Source: Euryodendron excelsum
Lineage: Eukaryota > Streptophyta > Magnoliopsida > Ericales > Pentaphylacaceae
Length of the DNA: 64,000 bases
Direction: 5' to 3'
Assembly: GCA_033060915.1 (NCBI GenBank)
Contig: CM065378.1
Coordinates: 7,561,501 to 7,625,500, forward strand
The notes under the pieces are model-generated. The model made no database searches. It saw nothing but the letters and a program-made list of their open reading frames with translations, and was not told where the DNA came from. Below are positions 38,439-49,807 of this stretch, piece by piece. The first letter of the stretch is position 1. Every line of letters starts with the position of its first letter. The position numbers and the translations under genes were made by a program.

Positions 38439-41400
38439 CTTGTAGGGGTTCCTTATTATTCTGTCTTTTCTTTCCCCTCTCCACCCCCCCCCCCACCCCC
38501 CCCTTCTCAATTTTTTTTGTAGTCAATCATTGATGTAAGACTATCAAAGGAACCATTTCCTGTTGCTTCTCAAATTTTTTTTTAAAAATTTATTTAGGGC
38601 TAAGAGATTAATATTAGCATTTGCTGTGGCATTTCTTCAACCCTTTGTTCCCAGCACAAATCCCCTGTATAAAATATAAAAGATTCATTGTATAGGCTAC
38701 AGAGAGGCTGTCAAGACCTTTAGACAAGCAAAAGATCGAAACAAAGATCGGTGGAAGATGAATATATAATAAATGTATCCATTTATGGTTTGATTGCAAT
38801 GCTTGAGAAGAGGGCAGGCTCAGCTCCTGGTATCTTATTACTGATATCGAGACTGTGGTCCACGTAGATATATAGATTTCCATGGAGGACTTCTTGTTGC
38901 TATCGCTCCAACTCCTGACACTAGAAAAACTCCCTGGCCCTTGAGAATGAGACATCAAGTCATGGTGTGGAACGAGTGTACCATTGCTGAAGATTAATGG
39001 TGGATGAAAGACTGGCCCTATCCTTATTCTGAGATTTGTATACTTGATTCTCTAGTTATACTCAAGACTTTCCCAAGTGATTCATCAACTATAGAAAAAT
39101 GTTCTAATTAGATGAGAGTTAATCATTTGCTATGTGTATTGATACATTGTTTAAACATTAATGCAGAATTTTCAGAATTTGATTTAAACTGAACCAGAAA
39201 GACCACTTGGACTTTTTTTTTTTTTTTTTTGTGTATCAGTTTATTCAGACTTTCGAATAGCTATTCTCTCAAGCTCAACTACCATCCACAAGAACCATGT
39301 AAACTTCATGTATGCCCATGAAATGCCTCAATAGGAATCCAGAATGAGGTTTCATTTCATTCAGTCTGAATGCCTTATCATGTTTTTCTTTTTTGCATTT
39401 TTTTTTTCTTGATGACATGGGAGAACCTATCCATGGCAAGACCTTTCCTCCGGAGGTTAACAAACACTCACAATCCACAAGTTCCAGGCAAGATACAGAT
39501 CGTCTAGGTGGTAGGCAGCTGCCGTCAAAGTGAATGACACCACTATAGTAGTTTCCTCCCAAGAATACACGGATATCATAGCCTTCGGCTTTTCTTAGTT
39601 TTGTTTGTCTTGTTTACTTTCTGCAGTTTGTGTTATTTCCTTTTTTGGCTGGCTTGTTTTTCTTCCCTTTATCTCTATTTTGTTGGACACATAATAAACA
39701 AACTAAAACAAAGAAAACTAAGATCTTCAAATTTATTGTACTGTCAGTTGTTTAGTTGATACTGAGTCATATAGGGGCTTTGTACTGGTTCTTTCATTGC
39801 CTCTGGCATGGTAAGTGGTTGCCCTTAGTTCCCTGATCTTGCAGTGAGACTGTTTGAACCCTTGTCAGCCTCATAGTCTGACACCATCTCAAATCTGCCC
39901 ATCACTCTCTGTTCTAAGGTTGGCACATGAGAAGTCAGCAACAAGATATTGCACTGACCTGTCTAAGAACTTCAACACATTGACCCATGTGTGTGTGTTT
40001 GTATATTGGTTATCACATATTTTTTGCTTCCAAAGAAACCTAGCCTCCCTCCTTCAGTTGGGCATTAAACCAGGCTCCGGGGCAGGCCTGAAATATCAGA
40101 AGGGCCATGACTCCGCCAAGCCCTGAATTAGGTCTAGCCAGGTCATGGACTCATGGTCTAACCCTAAGCTTGGAGGGTCTGGTTATAATTGGCACCCTTG
40201 CAGTTATTCTTGGGTTCCAAAATGCTTAGACCTCATGCAAATTAGACACCTGTGCAAAAATTAGGTTGTCCCAAGATCATGGTGGTCCTTGGTGCTCTTG
40301 CATTTCATAGGCTTTAAGTAGGATTCCAGAACATTGTTTTCTTGTGTCTGCCTGATTTTTGGCACCATATATGATTGAGAATCTTCAAGTACTTATACTT
40401 TGTTGGGTTTGGAGTGGTGATTTTGCATGAAGACGAGGAAGATATGTATGGCATTATGTTGCCCATGAAGGGATGTGTAAGATCTGTAACATATCTGTAT
40501 ATACGGGTGCTGAATCAGAATTCTGATACATTATTTGTATCACTAAGCCAAGGGAAGGAAAGTGTGTGACCCCTTCCCATGTTTGGATGGCTAGGGAAGG
40601 AAAAGAAAGCAGAGTAACTTTTCTTCACCTTGTTTGGTAGTTCAATGAGGGAAGGGAAAGGAAAGAGTGGTTTTGTTTTGTGAGTAAAAATGGCATGATG
40701 GGAAACCAATTCTAACAAAATATGATGGCAAAACAGGTAATTACTAACTCAACTTTCTTTCCTTCTATTTCCTCCCACTTTTGCCCGGAGGGTTATCTCC
40801 ATTCTATCATTTCATTCCATTCAGAACTTCCAAACAAAGAAAAAAAGGTTAGGACTTCTCTTTTCCTTTCCCTCCAAACCCCTCTCTCCAAACAGTGTAA
40901 AGGAAATTTGAAGCAATTGAGTTAATTGGATTTCCTTCCATTCGAAACTCCAAACAAAGGAAATGGGTTAAGACTTGTCTTTTCGATTCCATCCAAACAC
41001 TACAGGAAGCTAGGTGGGTAAATATTTGTGGGTCTCACTTCTGTTCTGTCTATGAATAAGGAAAAATTGATGTAAGTTCAAACCCATGAATGTTTAAATC
41101 TTTGTTTTCTTTGAATGGAATACTGATGTTATGCAAACTTTGACACTTAAGCAATTCATGCATTATTTGCAATAGAAGGAAATGTCTGATCATTTTGGAA
41201 CTGAAGTACTAAACATCAAGCAGTACTGGAACTCACTTACGACACAAATCACTACAAATATGTTTAGTACTAGCTAGCATTTTAATCCTCATATACAAAC
41301 TTGTTTCTTACCTCTGATCACTGTCAGTTTTGAACCCCAAAAAATGGATCTTTGTAGCAATGTTTGGATGCAGAATCCAGCCCAACTTTTATTAGGATCG

Positions 41401-41590
41401 CGTCGGCCATCCCTTGTTCTTCTGGTTTTTTGTTACTTACCTTGTGTTGTTGCATGTTATAAGTGGCAGAAACACGATAACAATTCCTCAATAATTGATA
41501 ATGGGGAAAAGGCTTCCTTGTCTTCCATGTCCCTTGCATCTCATGTAGCATGTCTCATTCTTTTCTCATTCAGGATAAGTGTATGTCTAC
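38066..41590. other. Divergent intergenic region between the RING gene and IAA32
   Basis: No gene was recognised. It contains a GA microsatellite (38393-38436) and several TGTTTGG or CCAAACA ended fragments around 40580-41010 that resemble pieces of the fold-back family. An unassigned open stretch on the minus strand near 39275-39600 lacks an ATG and was not called. The right end is presumably the IAA32 promoter. Confidence 0.5.
38393..38436. repeat. (GA)n microsatellite
   Basis: About 22 uninterrupted GA units, followed about 45 bp later by C-runs near 38484-38504. Confidence 0.97.
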
Positions 41591-41593
41591 GTG

Positions 41594-41607
41594 TATATAT
41601 ATATATA
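41594..41607 (+). promoter_or_regulatory. TATA-like element upstream of IAA32
   Basis: TATATATATATATA lies 45-58 bp before the ATG at 41652. If used, the leader would be very short (about 20 bp). A start further upstream with this as plain leader sequence is equally possible. Confidence 0.3.
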
Positions 41608-41651
41608 GGTCTCTAGGTAGTGCTGTACTGGTATTATTGTTTGTGCAAACC

Positions 41652-42727
41652 ATGGATTCAAACACATCAGACTACCTTCTAAACCATACATCTCTTCACT
41701 CAGTTTACAATCAAGCCAAGGAGGATGATAGTATAATTGACTTGGGTCTTAGCCTGAAGGCGCTGCAGCCTGAAGCTTATCATCCATCTGGACATGGTAT
41801 ATCCCTTGTTCCCTAATTGTTCATTAATTCTCTCTACAGAGCAGGTAACATCTTAATTTCCTAGTTATGTGTATACATTTACATATATATATATATATAT
41901 ATATAAGAAAAATATATTGCAGCATCTGAGAAGCCACTGCTAGCAGGAACTTGGAGAAATCCAAGTATGATTTCATAAAAAGAAAAAAAAAAGAAAAGAT
42001 CAGCAATAGTTTTCTATCAGGGACTTTTCATACTAGAAAACGTAGTCTCTTGCAACGTGCTAACCAAAATTTTCATTTTGAACTTTGTGTGTCCAGATGA
42101 TTATGGTGACCTGATAGACTGGCAGGAGTTGAACCCAGGGCTGAGAAGTTCGATAATAGGATATCCGAACAAAATCAGTGAGGATTATGACGATGAAACA
42201 GAGGTAGTTCAAAGCAAAGAGCGCTGGACTTATGTGAAGGTCAATATGGATGGGGTAATTGTCGGCCGGAAAATATGCATCCTTGATCATATGGGTTACT
42301 CAAGCCTTGCAGTTCAGCTTGAAGACATGTTTGGTGGGTACCAAAATCTTCATGAGCTTGGTTTCCCAATGTTAGAAGTTAAATGACATCGTTAAGGTTG
42401 TTGGTTTTTTGTAGGTAGCCAGACCATATCTGGTTTACGGTTATTCCAGGCAGGGTCAGAATTTTCTCTGTTTTACAAGGACATGGATGAGAATTGGAGG
42501 ACAGTTGGTGATGTCCCATGGAAGTAAGTTCTTTACTGTCATTACTTCTATGATCCATCCCTTTTATAGGTTGACATTTTTGGTTGTTTACTAAGTTTGG
42601 ATTATGGTTCAATTCGATATCCTGTGTTTTAATGATTCTGCACAGGGAGTTTGTAGATCGTGTGAAGCGGCTTAGGATTGTGCTGAAGAATGAAGCTCTT
42701 GTTCCCTCTTCATCAGCATTTGCTTAA
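41652..42727 (+). CDS. IAA32: Non-canonical AUX/IAA protein lacking the domain II degron (IAA32/IAA34 type)
   Basis: Four exons: 41652-41796, 42097-42333, 42415-42523 and 42646-42727, with GT-AG introns and consistent phases, give 190 residues. Domain I is present as an EAR-type LGLSL at residues 31-35, the TOPLESS-binding repression motif. The GWPPV degron core of domain II is absent; the region between is acidic (for example ISEDYDDETE). The C-terminal PB1 (domains III/IV) starts near W92 with the basic K96 in VKVNMDG. It continues through GRKI, FSLFYKDMDENW and GDVPWKEF, which pair with ARFs and other AUX/IAAs. Length, MDxNT start and missing degron match IAA32/IAA34. In Arabidopsis these escape TIR1/AFB turnover and are stabilised by the cleaved TMK1 kinase in the apical hook. 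The neighbour order supports IAA32. Confidence 0.92.
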
Positions 42728-42728
42728 T

Positions 42729-42745
42729 CTCTCTCTCTCTCTCTC

Positions 42746-42803
<58 letters not shown>
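42729..42803. repeat. (CT)n microsatellite directly after the IAA32 stop
   Basis: About 75 bp of CT with one CACT interruption, beginning 2 bp after the TAA, so it must lie in the 3'-UTR. Confidence 0.97.
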
Positions 42804-42805
<2 letters not shown>

Positions 42806-44185
42806 GTAGTCTGAGATTGCCTTTTAACTCTACAATTTGATGACTTAAATTCACATGCAACTTGCGTTGGTCTTCCGAATTTTTTTACTATACACCCCTT
42901 CCAATGTCCACCAGACACAAAGGATTTGAACAGAGAAAAACAAATGAAGAAAAGGACTGCTTTGACCTTGTTTGAGCATGAATGGTGGAGCATGACTCAA
43001 AGAAGTAGAAATGTAAGGCTGCATAGCTGTATTGGTTTGACAAATTACATTCGGACAAGAAGCGTATGACCCATTCATTGAATGCCAATTAAATACAAGG
43101 ACAGATAAAACTCTTCTGATGCATCACCTGACCCATAGATCTGTGGAGTCCACTCCAAACATGTACTCAGTACAACTATAATTCTGCCCTTCAACTTCAA
43201 ACCAATAAAATATTTTAGTATTAATTTTTTTCTTCTTATAAGCTATAAGTTATTTTTAAAAAATTATCTTTAAAAATAATTTTTTTTGAAAAAAGTAATT
43301 AAACATAAGTTATTTTTTTAAACCACTCACCCAAACACATTTCCAAAAAACCATAAACTACTAAATAAGTTACGTCCAAACATGCTCGAAATCCCTAACT
43401 TGTACTGCCATAGCACCCATTGCACCCCTTTGGATAATACGATATATATATATGTATGTATGCATGCATGTATGAAAGTCTGGATCCGCACTTCAATCAC
43501 AGCATATAAAAGAGCTTCAACTTCTCCCATCAGTATTCTACCTTTATCTACCTACACCATATGGTCTTCATTTGGAACAAATTACACAAATTAGCAACGG
43601 CGCTAAACAATTTTTAACGGGTCTATCCTAGCAAGATGCACCAAACTCCTCATCCTTCAGTGACGTAAAGAAGATCAATTTCTGTAGAGGACCTCCATGA
43701 TGAGATGGTCTTCTACAATGTATCATGAAAATTATTAAGGGAGGTCTCTGGGATGGGACCAAGGTCCCCACAAATATAGTCATTGCCATCTATGATGGTT
43801 CAAATGTTCAATACAAGAAATAAATAATTATCAGAATATACTAGGGGAAACAACAAACAAACAAAATGATCTGCAATAAGAACAAGAAGAAGACATTCTT
43901 CCTCACATATATCAATACCCAATTCACAACAAAAACAGTTGCAACAAAAACAGACCTACCTTCACGTGTCCTTCTACGCTGAGGAAGTAAAGGATCCAAA
44001 GTAAATGAAGTCATCAACACTTTCCCAATAGGTACACAAAATGCACCATATTCCTGTTCACTGCTTTGGCCTGCGCTAGTATTTTCCCTGAAAATTCCAA
44101 TCAGTCCATATCGTGGAGCCCTTGATCAGTTTGAGTACAACTCTGCGCTTAATTGATGAACGAGATTTCACAGCCGGATGTGATT
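42804..44185. other. Spacer between the convergent IAA32 and ZAR1 genes
   Basis: No coding exon was recognised. AATAAA at 43204-43209 could end the IAA32 transcript. An AT-rich, self-complementary stretch around 43235-43400 with TAAGTTA words may be a degraded MITE, but its ends are not clear. Confidence 0.5.
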
Positions 44186-46446
44186 TCAATCACTGGACAC
44201 TGCCAGTCTTTCCAAAGCATCAGAGACATGCCTCATCGCAGGTCTCCTTTCAGGGCTAGTCTGTATGCATGCCATTGCAACCTTTAAAACTGCAATCATC
44301 TCCTCTTCCTTATCCGCATCTTCAGCCAAGTATGGGTCCAAGACGTCTGAAAGTGGCTTTTTCTCTTCAATACACAGCTGAATCCAGTGAACAAGATCCA
44401 TTTCTAAGGTACCTACTTGGACTACTGGCATTCTTCCAGTAATCATTTCTAGTAAGATCACCCCGAATGAGTAAACATCCCATTTCTGTGATGGTTTCAC
44501 TAATTTCAGTGCCTCAGGAGCTTGATAATAGGATCCTGAGTTTGCAGCCGAGTTGACTGTCATAACTTCTGTCGATACATTGCTGTGTTGCCTCTGATGT
44601 GGCTTCTCAGAGATCATTCGACTAGATTGCAGGGTTGGGGATCCTCCAGCTATATTAGCGAGGCGACCAAGCCCAAAGTCAGAGATTTTGGGTTCCATGT
44701 TTTCTCCAAGCAATAGATTAGTCGGCTTCAGGTCTCCATGGACATATTTTTTGGGACTGTATTCATGCAGATAAACCAAACCTTTTGCCATTCCTGTCAT
44801 TATTTTCAATCGAACAGACCATGGTAAAGGTGTAAAGGATACCATTCCAGCCTTCCCTGTCAATATTACAAGATTAGAAAAATAAAATGACCACAAGTAT
44901 ATATATACATATAATAGTAAAATACTAAAAACAAAACTTTGGAAAAGATGATCTGGTGAAGCTTACCATGAATTGCAGTTGCAAGGTTTCCGTTAGGTAT
45001 ATAATCATAGATGAGCAGCTTCTCATCGACAGACCAGTAATAGGCTCTAAGAGTTACAACATTAGGATGCCTAAGCTTCCCAATTGCTTCCACTTCCGTC
45101 TGAAATTCTTTAAACCGCTGAGAGCCTCCTTCTCCCAATCTTCTCACAGCCAAAGTAAGCCCATCTTCGAGCACAACTTTATAAACAATTCCAATCCCAC
45201 TCTTTCCTAGCACAAAAGCTGATGCTTTCAGAAGCTCATCTAGATCAAAAGCCACCTGTGTATCCAATGCTACAAGATCATACTGCTCCACATTTTCTGA
45301 TAAAGTTTCAGATTCATCCTTTCTGAAACACAAACACTCTTTCCTTCCTTTCCTTCCCTTCTCAAAACCATTACCATTTTCATCCTTTCTCTTACGACAA
45401 GGACAAACTCTCGAATAGCAGTACGAGAACAGAAGCCCAATAAGGCAAATTCCAACCACATCACATACAACAATTGCAATTATAGCACTTTTGCTAAGCC
45501 CTCTTCCACTCCCACTCTTTCCAGTATTATCACCACTATTCTGCAATGGGGAGTTACTTGGCAAGAAAGGATACGAGGAAGGTGAGCTCACCCCCTGTGT
45601 GTCTGATGAACACGGATTTTTCAAGGGAGGGCCACAAAGCCCAGGGTTTCCAATAAAAGCTGTTGGTCCTCTGTTCATAAGAGCACCATTTTGAGGTATT
45701 GGCCCACTTAAATTGTTATTAGTGAGATCAATATAGACCTTCTCAGGAAGGTCACCAAGGCTAGCTGGGATTGGACCACTAAACAAATTGTGAGACAAAT
45801 CAACAGTTCCTTGCAAATTAGACAAATTCCCCAGGTCATTAGGAATTGAACCACTGAATTTATTGACAGAAAGGTCCAGTTTTTCAAGGGAAACCAAAGT
45901 AGTCCCAAACCCACGAGGCAAAGAACCAGTGAAATTGTTTTGACTGAGATCAAGGGTTCTCAGTCTCTTGCACTGAATTAAAGATGTGGGTAATGACCCA
46001 TTAAAGAAATTTTGTGATAAATCTAAGGTCTGAAGATATTTGAGCTTTCCAATCTCGGAAGGGATAGACCCAGATAAGGAATTTCCATAAAGGACCAAAC
46101 TTTGCAGCCCCTGAGCTCCAAAGAGCTCAACAGGTAAACTTCCAAACAACTTATTATTCCTTAAATTTACATGCCTAAGCTCAGAAAGAGATCCAAGAGA
46201 AGAAGAAAGAAACCCATAAAGTTTCTTCTTTGGAATGCTAACCGACACAACCCTTTGTTGTTTGCATGTTACACCATTCCAAGAGCAAGGGTTTTCATCA
46301 GAATAGTTCCAGTTGTTCAGCGACCCTTCTGGGTCTTCTCTAATGTACTGCTTTAATGACAGAAGAGCATAGCCTTCGTCATTCAAAGAACCCACTAAAG
46401 CTTGAGAGTTACAAAGAACAGAAATGAACAAAAACAAAGCTAACAT
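44186..46446 (-). CDS. ZAR1: LRR receptor-like kinase, ZYGOTIC ARREST 1 orthologue
   Basis: Two exons on the minus strand, 44967-46446 and 44186-44856, join in frame (CAT-G/GG-AAG) to give 716 residues, about the ZAR1 family length. A signal peptide covers about residues 1-20. The LRR N-terminal cap follows ([12 protein letters not shown], then SWNGVTC), with about seven LRRs to residue 255, one membrane helix at about 320-344, and a kinase domain from about 412. The glycine loop is [10 protein letters not shown] and DFG is at 553-555. The usual VAIK lysine is Arg435 (AVRR) and HRD is HGD (534-535), so it is non-RD and atypical. In Arabidopsis ZAR1 acts at the plasma membrane in the first asymmetric zygote division and binds calmodulin and G-beta. 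An in-frame ATG at 46594-46596 would add 50 residues; 46446 was chosen because the signal peptide starts there. Confidence 0.93.
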
Positions 46447-47295
46447 CTCCCAAAGACTAAGAAGAAAAAAGTGACCGTTGGAAATAGAAAGATGGGTTTC
46501 ACAGTGCTCACCTTTCTTCTCCAGAAAACCAAGTGATGCAGAGAAAGCAAAGAGAGGCAATGGAGCTCCGAGAGAGAGAGAGAGACTTGACGGCAATGTG
46601 AGAAGAGGAAAGTGTTAAAAGAAAGGAAAAGTTGGCTTCAGGCTAGCAAGACCTTGGAGGCTGTTAAGAATTAAAAAATTAAGAGGAAAACAAAAAGAGA
46701 GAGAGAGGAGAAAAAAGAAGGTTGGTAAGAGAATCCAATTTATCATGATATGATCAGACGGCTATTATTAAAAGGCAGTAAAAGTCATTATGCTGTACGA
46801 TCCAGATTGCATTCATGGTCCTGAACCGTTAAAGGAAGGCATGATATGATTGTGGGTACCTACAGTATTCATTAGAATACAGATTTCCATGAATGGAGCT
46901 ATTTGACTGTTATCATCACACCACATGCCTCTTTTGGCCCCAAATATGTGAGATTATGATAAACCAACGGCTGGGATCTTCCCTCTTTAGTGGGCCCCTT
47001 TGGTATGCCACATTGTGATTGTCTAACCATGTGTGAACAGAGTTGCGGCTCTGTCTGCCATGCCTGTGACTTTGTGAGCTGTGAGGTGTGGGGTGTGGGG
47101 CTGAAATTACCTTGACAATATGGAGAGAAGACGAGAAATTAGTGATAAATTGGCATGTGAACCCATCAAAGTAGCCGTTTGTCAGACTGTAGCGAGAGAG
47201 GGAGAGGGAGAGAGAGAGAGAGAGTATATAGGCTTTTAGGATACCCTTTTTCTTTGAGGTATTGTATAACACAAAACAAGTTGAGACTTTCCAAC

Positions 47296-47934
47296 ATAGT
47301 TATCAAAAACTTAAATCGGTGACTCAGCCGGTCAAAATATTGGTTTAATAATTTATTAATTTAATTATGATTTAATTAGTTTAATTAGTTATATAATAAA
47401 AATATATTTAAATACAAAATAATAGTTAAAAAAATAACAATGGGTTAAATGATACTCACTTGTATACAATAACTCAAACAAAATATAAAAAATAACTATT
47501 TGTAAGAAAAAAAATATAAAAAATAAGTAATTTTAAAAACATTCAAGGTGACTTTTTTTTCTCCTAAATTTAATATTTTTTATTTTGATGCCTATTGGTA
47601 CTTTTTTTTCCTCTTTATTCCTTTTTCTTTTTCTTTTTTTTTTGTTTTAGTTTAAAGTTTTTATTTATTAATTCTATTTTTTAATCAGAAGACCATAAAA
47701 TATATGTTTTCAATAAACAAATGGCTTTAAATCATGTTTAATTTGAGCTATTTTGACTTTTTTTTTTTAAATTGTCCGGTTCACTGTATATTGGCCAATT
47801 CACTGGTTTTCTTAAAATATCGACTGGTTCAATTTGGTTAAATTATATTTTTAATAAATTAATTGAATTGATCGGTTTAGGATCCAATTTCTAATTTAAT
47901 CAGTTGAACCGACCAATTCGGTTATGATAACTAT
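47296..47934. mobile_element. AT-rich element with ATAGTTATC terminal inverted repeats
   Basis: The left end reads ATAGTTATCAAAAAC and the right end, reversed, ATAGTTATCATAACC. Subterminal CGG/CCGGTC words lie on the left and CCGACCAATTCGG on the right. The interior is very AT-rich and has no open frame of note. No clean target duplication was found, so the class (Mutator- or hAT-like) is undecided. Confidence 0.55.
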
Positions 47935-49361
47935 ACTTTAGAGGAGCGAGAAAATATTTAATGCAATTGTGATACCACGTCATTATTACTGATGTGGCCA
48001 AAAGAGCATAGGGTACTTTTGGGGGTTGCCACAATTTTGATAAAATAGAGCCAAACCCTCAATTCTTTGTGTCACCACTCTGGCCGTTTGCCAAACAGCA
48101 TATACAATTCAACACAGCTTAGCACAAAGAAAAAAACAATAATTACCAAAGTATTATAGTTCCTCATTAAATGACAGATTTTATTAGCTAAGTATAATCT
48201 TTATGAGCAATTGACAACTATATTTATTGACCTTTTATTTGTTACTAACGGTAAAAACTTTAACTATGCTAAAAAAATTTGCAAAATCTTTTTTCTAAAT
48301 ATGATTTTCTATATTTTACAAGAAGATAGACAATTCTAAGCCTTTTTTGGCAGCAATACACACTACATGCATGGGCTCATTGGCTAACTTACACCTGTGT
48401 AGGATTGGATTTAATTATGAGTCATCTCTTTTTCAAGTTTTTAGTGATGTAAGCTGCTGCTTGGATTATGCCTAGGCACGACCTCTACGCCAGCCACCCC
48501 TCTACCCTTTGCTAAGCAAAAAGAAAAGAAAGGTTCTAGTTAACGCTGAAACAATTTGTTTTGTCAAAGTAATGCTCAATTATTTAGTATATAAAACAAG
48601 CTTACATTAATTTACTATAGTTTTTGGCTTTTTGCCAACATTATTCTTTGATTTTTCTTTCAATATCTAATTTGCAAAAGCTGCTTGACAATGACAACAC
48701 ACACCTTACAATGGAGGTACAAAGTGGTAATCGCTCCTCTACCAAAGGAGTTGGAGGGCTCTGTTGCAAAGATACAACCCATACATTATTGCTTTTATTG
48801 CTTTTTCCATGCCCAAGCGTGTCGTTTCTGTAAAGGTTGGAAGGCAGAGAGAGTGACATTACATAAAAACTGTAATGTCATGTATATATATATATTATCT
48901 TCCTCACCCCACCCATCAAATTATATAAAAGTGCAAACTGCAAAGCCATCTCTGTGCTTCACAGCTGAAAACTGTGTTTGTTTTTGTTTTAGCTAAAACA
49001 AAACCTTTTATCCCTACATGTGTTTGTCCCACTGACATGTGTACAAATAGTTTTTATTTCTTAAGCTCCACCAAGCTCCATGCAGTGTCTTGTATTTGTG
49101 CTGCAGATTCAAACAATGGTGTGTTTATTTTATCTTTATGCCTAGGCACAAAACATGAAAACCTCATTTTTAAAAGGAGAAAAAATGAAAAAAACAAAGA
49201 AATATATAGTTTTTGTAATCTCGAGAAAATGCATGCATAAACTAGTCTAGCTTTTTAAGTATTAAGTAATGAAATTCATTTCCATCTCCTTCAAGTTTTT
49301 TTCTTTTTTATTTTTTCTCCTTTTTCTTTCCATTCCATGCGTGTAATTCCTTCTTTACATA

Positions 49362-49807
49362 CAGTGGCGGAGCCACTATGTGGCCAGAGAGGGCAAGTGC
49401 CTCTCCTCAAATTTTCATAATTGCACTTTTATTTATAATTTTTAAGATTCCTTTCGATTTGGCCATTAAAACCTTAGAAACGCCCCCCTCAAAATTTTTA
49501 ACATTTCATTTTGAACTACAGTTTTATGAAATATTTTCAATTTTTTCTCTCTAAAATTTTCTAAATGCCCCTCAAATTTTCAAATATTTTATATTTACCT
49601 ACAACTTAAGAAATATTTTTTTATTTTTGCCTACTAAAATTTTATAAATGCTTCCTTAAATAGTTATTTTGCTTAATATATATATGTATATAAAGTAGTA
49701 TACATTATACACATGAAAAGTCAAGTCTACTATTGTTGATTATAAAAAAAAAAAAATTGTTATGATTAGTGGTTGCTCCCGAAATGATTTTTCTGGTTCC
49801 GTCATTA
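49362..49807. mobile_element. hAT-like MITE with CAGTGGCGGAGCC end, copy 1
   Basis: It starts CAGTGGCGGAGCCACTATG; the opposite end, reversed, reads TAATGACGGAACCAG, matching at about 10 of 14 positions. TTTACATA flanks it exactly on both sides (49354-49361 and 49808-49815), a perfect 8-bp target duplication typical of hAT. The interior is AT-rich with recurring CCCCTCAAATTTT-like words. A relative in opposite orientation is at 59636-59786. Confidence 0.8.

Noticed and set aside
39275..39600. Minus-strand open stretch with protein-like sequence (for example SCLPPRRSVSCLELV)
   Set aside because: It has no ATG, no plausible splice partners and no domain I recognise. Open frames of this length occur by chance in the window.
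46447..46596. N-terminal extension of ZAR1 from an upstream in-frame ATG
   Set aside because: The extension would precede a clear signal peptide and partly translates a CT tract; the downstream ATG at 46446 gives the family length.
48624..49240. Cluster of plus-strand open frames up to 103 codons
   Set aside because: They are low in complexity and Cys/Phe-rich, have no domain and show no consistent splice pattern.
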